From Bogoriella caseilytica (lineage in GTDB: Bacteria > Actinomycetota > Actinomycetes > Actinomycetales > Actinomycetaceae): 64,000 nt of DNA. This document shows, one piece after another, positions 7,621 to 16,669 of this stretch (the stretch's first letter is position 1; each line of letters begins with the position of its first letter). Below the pieces are notes generated by a model that saw only the letters and a program-made list of their open reading frames with translations, was not told where the DNA came from and made no database searches. The DNA is taken from assembly GCF_003752405.1 (NCBI RefSeq), contig NZ_RKHK01000001.1, positions 1,736,001-1,800,000 on the forward strand, given 5' to 3'. The position numbers were made by a program, and so were the translations under genes.

Positions 7621-10101
7621 GTGAGCACCGCCCTGTACCGCCGCTACCGCCCGCAGGCCTTCCAAGAGGTCATCGGGCAGGAGCATGTGACCGAGCCGCT
7701 GATGGCTGCCCTGCGGGCTGACCGGGCCAACCACGCCTATCTCTTCTCCGGGCCGCGAGGCTGCGGGAAGACCACCTCGGCACGCATCCTGGCCCGTTGC
7801 CTCAACTGCGTGGAAGGCCCCACTGATACCCCGTGCGGGACATGCCCGTCGTGCGTGGAACTGGCGCGCGGAGGAGCGGGCTCACTCGACGTCGTCGAGA
7901 TCGACGCTGCCTCGCACAACGGCGTCGACGATGCGCGCGAACTCCGCGAGCGCGCCACCTATGCGCCAGCGCGTGACCGGTACAAGATCTTCATCCTCGA
8001 CGAGGCCCACATGGTGACCGCGCAGGGGTTCAACGCCCTGCTCAAGCTCGTGGAGGAGCCTCCGGATCACGTCAAATTCGTGTTCGCGACCACCGAGCCG
8101 GAGAAGGTCATCGGGACCATCCGCTCGCGCACGCACCACTATCCCTTCCGGCTCGTCCCGCCGGAGCAGTTGCTCGGCTACCTCGAGCAGCTCAGCCAGG
8201 CCGAGGGGGTCGAGGTAGCCACCGGAGTGCTGCCCATGGTGGTGCGTGCTGGCGGCGGTTCGGTGCGGGACACCCTCTCGGTGCTCGATCAGCTCCTTGC
8301 CGGTGCTGAGGGAAGGCTGGAGTACCCCCGCGCGCTGGCCCTGCTCGGCTATACCGACGCCACCCTGCTCGATGACGGGCTCGACGCCCTGGCCGCGCGC
8401 GACGGCGCCACCCTCTTCCGGGTGGTGGACCGGTTGATGGAGTCCGGGCACGATCCGCGCCGTTTCGTCGAAGACCTTCTTGAACGACTGCGCGATCTTG
8501 TGCTGATTGCGGTCTCCGATGGTCATGCTGCAGCGCTGCGGGGGCTACCGCAGGATCAGCTCGAGCGGATGCGTACCCAGTCACGCAACCTGGGGCTCAC
8601 GCGGCTCTCGCGTGCTGCGGATCTGGTCAATGACGCCCTGAGCGAGATGAGCGGAGCCACCTCACCGCGCCTGCAGCTCGAACTGCTCTGCGCACGGCTC
8701 GTGCTGCCCGCTGAGCCTGCTGCCGATGCCGGGGCGGGCGGGGATGGCGTCGCCGGTGCTGGCGGCCCGGCTGCTGGGGGGCCGGCCCGGCCGGCTGATC
8801 CCCCCGCAGTGGCCCCCTCCGCGTCACTCTCCACAGCGGGGAGTGGCCGCCCCGCGAAGCCCTTGCGGATCCCCACCTCCGACGAGCAGGCACATCCTGC
8901 ACCAGCGGCCTCGGTGCCGCCACCGCCCCGCCCAGAAGGTGGCCACGTATCGCCGGCTCCGGACTCCGAGGCGGCGCAGGCCGGCACGGACCAGCCCGCA
9001 GAAGCGCCGGCGCCGCCCGTGCGGTCTGCACCGGCGGCCGAGCGCACGGCGCCCGCGACGTCTGCTGCCCAGACTCCACAGCCAGTTACGCCCGCACCGC
9101 GGGACCGGGACGCTGCGGCCTCCACCTCTGCTGCTGAGGAGTCCGACGAGCCGGCCGAGCAGGTGGAGATGATCCGCCGTCGCTGGAGTGAAGTCACCGA
9201 GACCCTGCGGGGCCTGCGGGTGGTCACCTGGGCCCTCGTGGGCCAGCACGCCCAGGTGGGCACGGTCAGTGGCACCACGCTCCACCTCCTCTTTCCTGGT
9301 GCAGGCATGGTCGAGACCTTCCGGAGCGGCAACCACGCCCAGCATGTCGAGCGCGCACTGAACGAGACGCTCGGCGTGCGCCTGTCGGTCGAGGCGGTCG
9401 CCGACGGAGGCGGCCCCGAGGGCGGACCGGGCGGCGGGGAAGCCACGGCGGCTCCGCGCCCAGACGCGACAGCGCCTGCCGAAGCTGGGCGTCCCGATCG
9501 GGGGCGTCCCGCAGCTCCCGCTGACACTGCTGCTCAGGACCAGGTTCCGACCGGCGATGAGCGTCCTTCCACACAGCCGAGCCCCGAGCCTGCGCCGCAG
9601 CCCGCATCTGAGTCGGCACCTCCGGCCGTGGAGGAGGACGACGGGGGTTGGCCCACGGTTGCCCTACCGCCGGACCGCGCTTCGTCTGCCACACCGGCCA
9701 CGCCTGCAGGCCGGCATGGCCCCAGCAGTGTCTCGCCTGCGAGCGGTGCAGGCGGGGCCGGTGCTCCTCCGCAGCCCGAGGCGGAGTCCGCCGAGCCGGC
9801 CGCCGCAGAGGCCTGGCCGAGCGTCACCGCGGCCGGCATGGCGCCCGCCGAGGAGGCCGTCGTCGGCCCGGAGCCCGCATCCGAGCCTGAGCCGGAGGAG
9901 GAACCGCCGGCGGACGGCTTCGGTGAGCCCCCGCCCGATGCGGAGCGCCCCACTCTCCGTCTGGTCCCGCCCATGGACGACGACCCTTCCGAGGATGACC
10001 CCGACGTCGAGGGGTCTTCGATGGTCGGTGTGCCGCTCGTGGAACGCATCCTCGGCGGGCGCATCATTGAGGAGATTCCCCTCCAGGGCGATCGATCCTG
10101 A
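7621..10101 (+). CDS. dnaX: DNA polymerase III subunits gamma and tau
   Basis: An 826-residue clamp-loader ATPase. I chose GTG 7621, giving STALYRRYRPQAF, the family N-terminus; the frame extends upstream to 7405, but that part lies over the SRP RNA. Walker A is GPRGCGKT (44-51), four of the five cysteines at 60, 63, 72, 75 and 78 form the zinc module, Walker B is ILDEAH (125-130), and sensor 1 is FATTEPEKV. Residues about 365-500 and 600-820 are very rich in Ala, Pro and Glu, typical of actinobacterial tau. A second folded region (about 510-600) contains RRRWSEVTETLRGL. I see no A-rich slippery site for programmed frameshifting. Confidence 0.95.
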   Translation: MSTALYRRYRPQAFQEVIGQEHVTEPLMAALRADRANHAYLFSGPRGCGKTTSARILARCLNCVEGPTDTPCGTCPSCVELARGGAGSLDVVEIDAASHNGVDDARELRERATYAPARDRYKIFILDEAHMVTAQGFNALLKLVEEPPDHVKFVFATTEPEKVIGTIRSRTHHYPFRLVPPEQLLGYLEQLSQAEGVEVATGVLPMVVRAGGGSVRDTLSVLDQLLAGAEGRLEYPRALALLGYTDATLLDDGLDALAARDGATLFRVVDRLMESGHDPRRFVEDLLERLRDLVLIAVSDGHAAALRGLPQDQLERMRTQSRNLGLTRLSRAADLVNDALSEMSGATSPRLQLELLCARLVLPAEPAADAGAGGDGVAGAGGPAAGGPARPADPPAVAPSASLSTAGSGRPAKPLRIPTSDEQAHPAPAASVPPPPRPEGGHVSPAPDSEAAQAGTDQPAEAPAPPVRSAPAAERTAPATSAAQTPQPVTPAPRDRDAAASTSAAEESDEPAEQVEMIRRRWSEVTETLRGLRVVTWALVGQHAQVGTVSGTTLHLLFPGAGMVETFRSGNHAQHVERALNETLGVRLSVEAVADGGGPEGGPGGGEATAAPRPDATAPAEAGRPDRGRPAAPADTAAQDQVPTGDERPSTQPSPEPAPQPASESAPPAVEEDDGGWPTVALPPDRASSATPATPAGRHGPSSVSPASGAGGAGAPPQPEAESAEPAAAEAWPSVTAAGMAPAEEAVVGPEPASEPEPEEEPPADGFGEPPPDAERPTLRLVPPMDDDPSEDDPDVEGSSMVGVPLVERILGGRIIEEIPLQGDRS

Positions 10102-10140
10102 TTCGAGCGCGCCTGCGCGCCCGCGGGCGGTGTGCGTCCG

Positions 10141-10146
10141 TAGAAT
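10141..10146 (+). promoter_or_regulatory. -10 hexamer TAGAAT, leaderless start of recR
   Basis: TAGAAT is separated from GTG 10153 by GCACTG (6 bases). No Shine-Dalgarno fits in the gap. Confidence 0.55.
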
Positions 10147-10152
10147 GCACTG

Positions 10153-10752
10153 GTGTATGAAGGCGCGGTCCAGGACCTGATCGATGAGCTCGGCCGGCTC
10201 CCGGGCGTCGGGCCGAAGAGCGCGCAACGCATCGCCTTCTACGTGCTCGCCTCCGAGACCGAGGACGTCACCCGGCTGGCCCACGCGCTGACCGAAGTGA
10301 AGGCTCGGGTGCGGTTCTGTGAGGTGTGCGGGAACGTGGCGGAAGCCGAGCGGTGCCGCATCTGCGTGGACCCGCGCCGGGACGAGACCGTGCTCTGCGT
10401 GGTCGAGGAACCGAAGGACGTTGTCGTCATCGAGCGCACCCGCGAGTTCCGCGGTTGCTATCACGTGCTCGGTGGCGCGATCAATCCGATCGACGGCGTC
10501 GGGCCGGAGGATCTTCGTATCCGCGAGCTGATGACCCGCCTGGGCGATGGTCAGATCGAGGAAGTCATCATCGCCACCGACCCGAACATCGAGGGTGAAG
10601 CCACGGCGACCTATCTGCAGCGCATGCTGCGCGGCATGGGTATCGCAGTCTCCCGCCTAGCCTCCGGCCTGCCGGTGGGCGGTGACCTCGAGTACGCCGA
10701 CGAGGTCACCCTCGGCCGAGCCTTTGAAGGCCGCCGCCGCGTCAGCGACTGA
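10153..10752 (+). CDS. recR: Recombination mediator protein RecR
   Basis: A 199-residue protein acting with RecF and RecO to load RecA on gapped DNA. It has an N-terminal helix-hairpin-helix ([14 protein letters not shown], 16-29), a C4 zinc finger (C56, C59, C68, C71), a Toprim domain with [12 protein letters not shown], and a C-terminal Walker-B-like segment. Length equals the family norm of about 200. It follows dnaX as in many bacteria. The YbaB nucleoid protein often found between dnaX and recR is missing here. Confidence 0.96.
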   Translation: MYEGAVQDLIDELGRLPGVGPKSAQRIAFYVLASETEDVTRLAHALTEVKARVRFCEVCGNVAEAERCRICVDPRRDETVLCVVEEPKDVVVIERTREFRGCYHVLGGAINPIDGVGPEDLRIRELMTRLGDGQIEEVIIATDPNIEGEATATYLQRMLRGMGIAVSRLASGLPVGGDLEYADEVTLGRAFEGRRRVSD

Positions 10753-10958
10753 CGCACCATCCCCGGAGCGCAGCATTCGGCCCCGCTCCCGGAACGTGAC
10801 GCAGCAGACCGACCACGATGCGGGATGTGGCCCCACCAAATGCTGGACTGCTTCGTACACTGCACCAGTCGGGCTGTGCTCGGGGGATAGCCTCAGCCAC
10901 ACCGCCTGAGGCGGGACAGCACGACCGATTCTGCAGCCCATCGACTCTCGGAGATCTC

Positions 10959-12236
10959 GTGGCACTCGTCGTCCAGAAGTTCGGCGGATCCTCGGTGGCT
11001 GATGCCGAGGCCATCAGGCGCGTCGCCCGTCGGGTGGCCGCCACCAAACAGGCAGGACACGACGTCGTCGTGGTGGTTTCGGCGATGGGTGACACCACCG
11101 ACGAGCTACTCGACCTCGCCGCCCAGGTCACGGAGGAGGCGCCGGCGCGGGAGATGGACATCCTGCTGACCGCAGGCGAGCGGATCTCCATGTCCCTGCT
11201 CGCCATGGCGGTCAACGAGCTGGGCGTTCCGGCGCGGTCCTTCACCGGCCAGCAGGCAGGGCTGCGCACTGACACGCGTTACGGCAAGGCCTCGATCGTG
11301 GCGATCGGACCCGAACGCATCACCTCGGTGCTCGCCGAAGGCGGTGTCGCGATCGTGGCCGGCTTCCAGGGTGTCAACGAGCTCAACGACGTGACCACGC
11401 TCGGCCGCGGCGGCTCAGACACCACGGCCGTGGCGCTCGCCGCCGCGCTCGAGGCGGACGTGTGCGAGATTTACACCGATGTCGACGGCGTCTTCACGGC
11501 CGACCCGCGGATCGTGCCGGCGGCGCGCAAGGTGCACCGGATGACCTACGAAGAGACCCTCGACCTCGCCGCCAACGGAGCCAAAGTGCTCCACCTGCGC
11601 GCCGTGGAGTTCGCCCGGCGTTACGGTGTGGTCTTACACGTGCGCTCGTCCTTCTCGGACAAGGAAGGCACGTGGATTACCGATGCCCCGGCAGTACCGG
11701 GGCAGGAGGAGAACATGGAACAGCCGATCATCTCCGGTGTGGCCCACGACCGGAGCCAGGGCAAGATCACGGTGGTCGACCTGCCCGACGTCCCCGGGAT
11801 CGCCGCGCGCCTCTTCGAGGTCGTGGCCGAGGTGGGCGCGAACATCGACATGATCGTGCAGAACGTGTCGACTCACTCGACCGGTAAGACCGACATCTCC
11901 TTCACGCTGCCCGAGGCCGACTGCCGCGACGTGCTGCGCGCGCTCGATGCGAACGCCGAGGCCCTGGGCTTCTCGGAGTACCGCTTCGACGACCAGATCG
12001 GCAAGCTCTCCCTGGTGGGTGCGGGGATGCGTTCCCATCCGGGGATCTCCGCCAAGCTCTTCCGCTCGCTGCACGAGGCCGGTATCAACATCGAGATGAT
12101 CTCCACCTCCGAGATCCGCGTCTCGGTGGTCACCCGGATCGAGGTCCTCGACGCCGCGGTACGTGCGGTGCACACGGCCTTCGAGCTCGATGCTGCGGAG
12201 ACCGAAGCGGTGGTCTACGGCGGCACCGGGCGCTGA
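10959..12236 (+). CDS. lysC: Aspartate kinase (alpha subunit)
   Basis: A 425-residue kinase that phosphorylates aspartate at the head of the lysine, threonine and methionine pathway and, in this phylum, of diaminopimelate for the wall. GTG 10959 gives the exact N-terminus ALVVQKFGGSSVADAE; GGAG lies about 6 bases upstream. The kinase domain ends near residue 245 and two ACT domains follow, which carry the lysine and threonine feedback sites. An internal start for the regulatory beta subunit is annotated separately. The expected downstream partner asd is not here; tRNA-Pro follows. The 206 bases upstream hold no gene. Confidence 0.96.
   Translation: MALVVQKFGGSSVADAEAIRRVARRVAATKQAGHDVVVVVSAMGDTTDELLDLAAQVTEEAPAREMDILLTAGERISMSLLAMAVNELGVPARSFTGQQAGLRTDTRYGKASIVAIGPERITSVLAEGGVAIVAGFQGVNELNDVTTLGRGGSDTTAVALAAALEADVCEIYTDVDGVFTADPRIVPAARKVHRMTYEETLDLAANGAKVLHLRAVEFARRYGVVLHVRSSFSDKEGTWITDAPAVPGQEENMEQPIISGVAHDRSQGKITVVDLPDVPGIAARLFEVVAEVGANIDMIVQNVSTHSTGKTDISFTLPEADCRDVLRALDANAEALGFSEYRFDDQIGKLSLVGAGMRSHPGISAKLFRSLHEAGINIEMISTSEIRVSVVTRIEVLDAAVRAVHTAFELDAAETEAVVYGGTGR
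11704..11717 (+). promoter_or_regulatory. Internal ribosome site and ATG for the LysC beta subunit
   Basis: AGGAGG (11704-11709), a five-base gap and an in-frame ATG at 11715 lie inside lysC. Translation from there would give a 173-residue protein (11715-12236) holding both ACT domains. This is the overlapping alpha/beta arrangement known for actinobacterial and Bacillus aspartokinase. Confidence 0.75.
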
Positions 12237-12367
12237 GCGCCCTGCTGGGCGGCGGGAGCTATGGGCTTCCGTGCCCGGACAAGCGTGGCATCAGTCTCAA
12301 TCGGCCCTGGTCAGCACCCTCGCGTTACCGGGTGAACCGCTCGCTCGGCTATCCTGAACCGGCTCCC

Positions 12368-12441
12368 CGGGGTGTGGCGCAGCTTGGTAGCGCGCCTCGT
12401 TCGGGACGAGGAGGTCGTGGGTTCGAATCCCGCCACCCCGA
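12368..12441 (+). tRNA. tRNA-Pro (anticodon CGG)
   Basis: A 74-nt tRNA: acceptor CGGGGTG pairs with CACCCCG, anticodon stem CCTCG/CGAGG, loop TTCGGGA giving CGG (reads CCG), T-loop GGTTCGAAT. CCA is not encoded. Confidence 0.96.
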
Positions 12442-12450
12442 CTCGGGTAG

Positions 12451-12487
12451 AACATAGGTCCCGCCGGAATCCGGCGGGACCTATGTT
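12451..12487. terminator. Bidirectional terminator after tRNA-Pro
   Basis: A perfect 17-base inverted repeat (AACATAGGTCCCGCCGG and its complement) around AAT. The arms end in ATGTT on one side and provide ATGTT on the other, so it can serve both tRNA-Pro and the converging metallophosphoesterase gene. Confidence 0.85.
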
Positions 12488-12517
12488 GTTCCCGGGAACG
12501 CGCCGTCCCCGCGGCGT

Positions 12518-13372
12518 TCAAGCCTGCGGGAGGAGTTCGAGCAGCGTGGCTTCCGGGCGGCACGCGAAGCGGATGGGCGCGTAAGGGCTCGTGCCCAGGC
12601 CAGCCGAGACGTGGAGCCAGGACGAGTCCGCACCGCCGAGTTCATCAGGGCGCGGGCCGGGCCAGCCGTGCAGGCCCTTGACGCGCCCGCGATCGAGATC
12701 GCAGTTGGTCACCAGTGCACCCACGCCGGGCACGCACACCTGTCCCCCGTGCGTGTGGCCGGCAAGGATCAGCGCGGCGCCCTCCGCCTGCATGGCGGTC
12801 AAGACCCGGCGATAGGGCGCGTGCGTGACGCCGAGATGGAGCCCGGCCTGTGCCCCCGAGCTCGCAGGCATGCGATCGCGGTCGAGGTGCGGATCGTCCA
12901 CTCCCACCGCCGAGATCGCGATCCCGGCCGCGCTCAGGCGTGCGCGGCGGTTCGTCAGGTCTGCCCAGCCGGCTTCGCGGAAGGCGCTCGCCAGCTCCGC
13001 CGCGGGCAGTGTCCGAGGCGATGGAGTGATGCGACGATGCGGAAGGAAGTAGCGCAGGGGATTCTTGGGGGCGGGCGCGTAATAGTCGTTCGAGCCGAAG
13101 ACGAAGGCGCCCGGGATTCCCAGCAGCGGGGCGTACGCCTCGAGCACGGCGGGCACCGCATCACGGTGCGCCATGTTGTCGCCGGTGGTCACCACCAGGT
13201 CGGGCTGCAGGTCGGCCAAGGCGCGCACCCAGGTGATCTTGTCCTGCTGGGAGGGCACCAGGTGCAGATCAGAAAGGTGCAGCACCCGCAGCGATCCGGA
13301 CGTCGGCACCGAGCCTGGCTCCAGGAGGGGAACCCGCTGCCGACGCAGCGTGAACATGTGGGCCTCGGCCAC
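12518..13372 (-). CDS. Metallophosphoesterase (calcineurin-like, YaeI type)
   Basis: A binuclear metal phosphoesterase of at least 284 residues. Metal ligand motifs appear in order: LHLSDLHL, TTGDNMAHRD, GSNDYY (in place of GNHD) and LAGHTHGGQV. The GTG at 13372 is the first standard start. The open frame continues upstream through a good membrane segment (LAVGAGLVLGAGAASLGWAV) that homologues also have, up to a CTG at 13447 overlapping the ponA stop; that would give 309 residues (see findings). A GGAG lies seven bases before this CTG. The gene follows ponA as I recall for the mycobacterial ponA2 locus. The natural substrate is unknown; a lipid or wall precursor is plausible. Confidence 0.85.
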   Translation of the reverse strand: MAEAHMFTLRRQRVPLLEPGSVPTSGSLRVLHLSDLHLVPSQQDKITWVRALADLQPDLVVTTGDNMAHRDAVPAVLEAYAPLLGIPGAFVFGSNDYYAPAPKNPLRYFLPHRRITPSPRTLPAAELASAFREAGWADLTNRRARLSAAGIAISAVGVDDPHLDRDRMPASSGAQAGLHLGVTHAPYRRVLTAMQAEGAALILAGHTHGGQVCVPGVGALVTNCDLDRGRVKGLHGWPGPRPDELGGADSSWLHVSAGLGTSPYAPIRFACRPEATLLELLPQA

Positions 13373-13443
13373 CGCCCATCCCAGAGACGCGGCGCCGGCG
13401 CCGAGGACCAGGCCGGCGCCGACGGCGAGGCGTCCGAGCGAGC

Positions 13444-15861
13444 TCAGTCCTCGTCTCCGTCCGAGTCCTCGGAATCGTCGCCGTCGTCATCGTCACCGCC
13501 GGTGTTGTTGGTGCTCGCTGGTGGTGGTCCGGCACTGGGATGAATGGTGATCAGTTCAGCCCCGCGCACCTCGGTGCCTCCCCCCGGGCTCGTCCCGGCG
13601 ACCGTCCCGAAGGGCGCGGAGGAGTACTGGCCGGAACCCACGCGCGTGGAGAATCCGGCCTGCTCGAGCGTGTCCTCGGCCTGGCCGATGCTTTGGCCGG
13701 TGACGGAGGGGACCCGCCGCCGCTCACCCTCGAGCTCCCGCTCGCCCACCTCGCCGAAACGGGTTTGCGGCTCGCCGTCCAGCGCCCGGGCCATGTAGTC
13801 ACGCCAGGTGGGTGCCGGGATGTGCGAGCCGAAGATCCAGTCGTAGTGCTGGCCGTCGACGGTCACATTGGTCATGGCGCCGGTGGCTTCCTGATAACCC
13901 ATCCACACCGCGGTGGAGAGTTGCTCGGGGGTGTACCCCACGAACCAGGAGGCCGAGGCGTCGTTGGCCGTGCCCGTCTTGCCGGCGGCGCTCCGCCCCT
14001 CCGGCAGGATGGCGCTGCGCCCGGTGGCGTACGGGTCGTCGTCGATCACTGCCTGCAGAGAGTGGTTCGCAGCGTTGACCACACTGGATTCGAGTGCTCG
14101 CTCGCAGGAGGTCTCGAAGGTGGCCAGTTCCTCGTCGTGGTGGTTCTCGATCGAGGTGATCGCGCGCGGTGCGCAGGCGATTCCGTCGTTGGCGAGGGTG
14201 CCGAAGGCCACCGCCTGACTCAACGGCGTGATCTCGTTGGACCCGAGCACCGTGGAGGGGTAGTTCAGCAGCGGATTGCCATCGGCCCGTTCCAGCCCCA
14301 TGGCCGCAGCCGTGTCCATCATGGCGCACAGGTCGATCTGGGTAGCCATCTCCACGAAGGGCAGGTTGATCGACATACGCGTCGCGTCGTGCACCGTCAT
14401 GACATCACTGCCGGTGCCTTCGATGTTGCGCGGCGGGTAGACGCTACCGGGGTTCGCGGCGTCACAAGAGTTGGACCACTCGTCGGGTTCGAACTCCCGC
14501 CGTCCGTCGGGCCCGGTGGGTGAACGCACGGTGATGGTGTCCTCGAGCGCGCCGCCCTCCCGGAGCCACTCGATGAGAGCGAAGACCTTATGCGTGGACC
14601 CCCCCTGGAAGCCCCGGCCGCCGCCGTGGGAGAGCCCGACATTGAGGTTGACCGAGGTGGCCGAGCTGTCCTCCTCGCTGGGACTGCCGAAGTTCGTGTT
14701 CTGGGCCATGGCCTGGATGTCGCCGGTGGTGGGGTCCACCGAGGACAGCGCCATCCTGATGTTCGAGGGATCCCCCACGGGCACGCTGGCAGTCACGGAC
14801 TCGTAGGCCGCCACCTGGCGCTCCCGGTCCAAGGTGGTGTGGATGATCAGGCCACCCCGGTAGAGCGCGTCCCGGCGTTCCTCGCGGGAATCCAGCCACT
14901 CCTCGTGCTGGAGCAGCTCGTCCACCACGTACTCGCAGAAGTAGGCGGCGCTGCGAGCGGCCTGGCACCCGTTCGGCGCCGGGGTGATGGTGAGCATTTC
15001 CTCCATCGGGGTATCGCGCGCCTCTTGGTACTCCGCCTCGGACAGGAAGCCCTGAGCCCGCATCACCGACAGCACGGTGTTACGGCGACGCTCGGACTGT
15101 TCGGGGTAGCGCTCAGGGTCGTGGGCGGCCGGGCTCTGAGTGATCCCGGCCAGCGTGGCCGCCTCGGCCGGAGTCACATCGGCTGCCGGCTTGCCGAAGT
15201 AGTACTGGGCAGCGGCTTCCACGCCGTACTGCGAGCGACCGAACTGGGCGAGATTGAGGTAGCCCTCGAGGATCTGATCCTTCGTGAGTTGCTGCTCCAG
15301 CGAGATGGCCATCTGGGCCTCGGCGAGCTTACGGCCGTAGGACTCGTCCTGCGCCTCACGGATGAGATCGGCGTCCCCGGTGATGCGTCCATGCTCGATC
15401 AGCGCGTTCTTCACGTACTGCTGGGTGATGGTCGAGGCGCCCTCGAGGCTACCGCCGGCCAGGTTGTTGACGAAGGCGCGCGCGATGCCCTCGGGGTCCA
15501 CGCCGCGGTGGTCGTAGAAGCGGCGGTCCTCGATGGCTACTACCGCGTTGCGCAGGTGCGGGTTCATCTGGTCCAGCGGCACCACCACGCGGTTGTCGGC
15601 GTAGATGCTGGCCATGCGTGAGCCGTCCGCCCAGAGGATCTCACTGCGCTGCGAGGGCTCGGGTATCGCCAGCTCATCGGGGATCTCGTCGAACATGTCC
15701 TCAGTGGCCTGCGTGGCGGTACCGACGGCTCCCAGGGCGGGGAGCATCAGGCCGGCGGCGAGGACGCCACCGAGCCCGGCCACCAAGACGAAGGTGAGCA
15801 GGAGGGCGAGCATCTGCGCGGGACCGACCGCACGCGAGGGGCTTCTGCGCGAAGGCGACAT
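13444..15861 (-). CDS. Bifunctional class A penicillin-binding protein with PASTA domain
   Basis: An 805-residue wall polymerase and crosslinker, of PonA2 type. A single membrane anchor (16-45) precedes the GT51 glycosyltransferase with E111 in AIEDRRFYDHRG and GASTITQQYVKN (141-152). The transpeptidase has S422-x-x-K425, S497-x-N499 and KTGTANDA. One PASTA domain (about 715-780, VPSVTGQSIGQAEDTL) precedes a short acidic tail of Asp, Glu and Ser. It is divergent from whiB, as in the mycobacterial ponA2-whiB4 pair. A TAGTCT hexamer six bases before the ATG suggests a leaderless message. Confidence 0.95.
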   Translation of the reverse strand: MSPSRRSPSRAVGPAQMLALLLTFVLVAGLGGVLAAGLMLPALGAVGTATQATEDMFDEIPDELAIPEPSQRSEILWADGSRMASIYADNRVVVPLDQMNPHLRNAVVAIEDRRFYDHRGVDPEGIARAFVNNLAGGSLEGASTITQQYVKNALIEHGRITGDADLIREAQDESYGRKLAEAQMAISLEQQLTKDQILEGYLNLAQFGRSQYGVEAAAQYYFGKPAADVTPAEAATLAGITQSPAAHDPERYPEQSERRRNTVLSVMRAQGFLSEAEYQEARDTPMEEMLTITPAPNGCQAARSAAYFCEYVVDELLQHEEWLDSREERRDALYRGGLIIHTTLDRERQVAAYESVTASVPVGDPSNIRMALSSVDPTTGDIQAMAQNTNFGSPSEEDSSATSVNLNVGLSHGGGRGFQGGSTHKVFALIEWLREGGALEDTITVRSPTGPDGRREFEPDEWSNSCDAANPGSVYPPRNIEGTGSDVMTVHDATRMSINLPFVEMATQIDLCAMMDTAAAMGLERADGNPLLNYPSTVLGSNEITPLSQAVAFGTLANDGIACAPRAITSIENHHDEELATFETSCERALESSVVNAANHSLQAVIDDDPYATGRSAILPEGRSAAGKTGTANDASASWFVGYTPEQLSTAVWMGYQEATGAMTNVTVDGQHYDWIFGSHIPAPTWRDYMARALDGEPQTRFGEVGERELEGERRRVPSVTGQSIGQAEDTLEQAGFSTRVGSGQYSSAPFGTVAGTSPGGGTEVRGAELITIHPSAGPPPASTNNTGGDDDDGDDSEDSDGDED

Positions 15862-15867
15862 GCCACC

Positions 15868-15873
15868 AGACTA
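15868..15873 (-). promoter_or_regulatory. -10 hexamer TAGTCT, leaderless start of the penicillin-binding protein
   Basis: On the minus strand TAGTCT is followed by GGTGGC and then ATG (15861). Confidence 0.5.
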
Positions 15874-16118
15874 CGGGCGCAGCCTCGAATCGGTGGGGAT
15901 CGTGGCTCGTTCGACACCAGGTGGCGCCACCGCATGCCTACACCGGGCGTCAGTGCGGCACGCGGGCAGTTCGCATCACAGTTCGATCACGGCTGGACGC
16001 AGCCCCTATCTTTGTGGCGCCGGTCACGCATACCGTCGAGTGCACGACGGACCGAGCAGCTGGTGGCGTGAGGACGCGCCACCGAAAGCCTGACGGCCAC
16101 AGCCAGAAGGGAGAGGCC

Positions 16119-16505
16119 GTGACCGCACTAGTCACTGACCAGCCGTGGGCGGTGCGCGCCGCCTGTGCGGCCAAGGAGCCCGACACGCTTTTCGTGCGCG
16201 GTGCCGAGCAGAAGAGCGTGCGCCAGTTGTGCCTGACCTGTCCCGTTCGCCTGCAGTGCCTGACTGAGGCGCTGAGTAGTGAGGAGCCCTTCGGGGTGTG
16301 GGGCGGGCTGACCGAGCGGGAACGACGCGCGCTGATCAAGGAGTATCCGGGGGTGAGCGACTGGTGGGAATGGCTGCGTGACTCGCAGGACGAGGTCGCC
16401 GAGGAACTGCGCAGCCCGGAGCCCCCCAAGGTGATTGGCCGACTGCGCGCGCGTCGTCGAGCGGAGGGTCAGTACGACGTGAAGAGTCTACGATCGGCGT
16501 CATGA
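16119..16505 (+). CDS. WhiB-family iron-sulfur regulator (WhiB4-like by position)
   Basis: A 128-residue redox-sensing DNA-binding protein. Four cluster ligands are present, C16, C38, C41 and C47 (C-x21-C-x2-C-x5-C), followed by the GVWGG turn (59-63) and a basic C-terminus (GRLRARRRAEG) for DNA contact. GTG 16119 follows GGGAGAGG with correct spacing; the open frame upstream to 15921 is not expected to be translated. Divergent position next to the PASTA penicillin-binding protein matches whiB4-ponA2 of M. tuberculosis, hence WhiB4-like; orthology was not tested. The stop overlaps the next start (ATGA). Confidence 0.93.
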   Translation: MTALVTDQPWAVRAACAAKEPDTLFVRGAEQKSVRQLCLTCPVRLQCLTEALSSEEPFGVWGGLTERERRALIKEYPGVSDWWEWLRDSQDEVAEELRSPEPPKVIGRLRARRRAEGQYDVKSLRSAS

Positions 16506-16669
16506 CCACTTGGGAGTACTCCACCGTTCCGCTGCTCATCCACAACACCAAGGCCATCCTTGATCAATGGGGCTCTGAGGGCTGGGAGCTCGTGCAGGTC
16601 GTGCCCGGCCCGGAGGGGTCCACGAATCTGGTGGCATACATGAAGCGCCCCGCCGGCGGCCACGCGTGA
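16502..16669 (+). CDS. DUF4177-type small protein (55 residues)
   Basis: A short frame overlapping both neighbours: its ATG overlaps the whiB stop and its stop overlaps the RidA GTG start. The product begins MTTWEYSTVPLLIH and has the DUF4177 core LDQWGSEGWELVQV followed by a hydrophobic turn and YMKRP. It is compact and soluble with no signal sequence. The double overlap and the match to the family pattern make it a real gene despite its size. Function is unknown; a WhiB-DUF4177-RidA cassette suggests a shared role. Confidence 0.85.
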   Translation: MTTWEYSTVPLLIHNTKAILDQWGSEGWELVQVVPGPEGSTNLVAYMKRPAGGHA

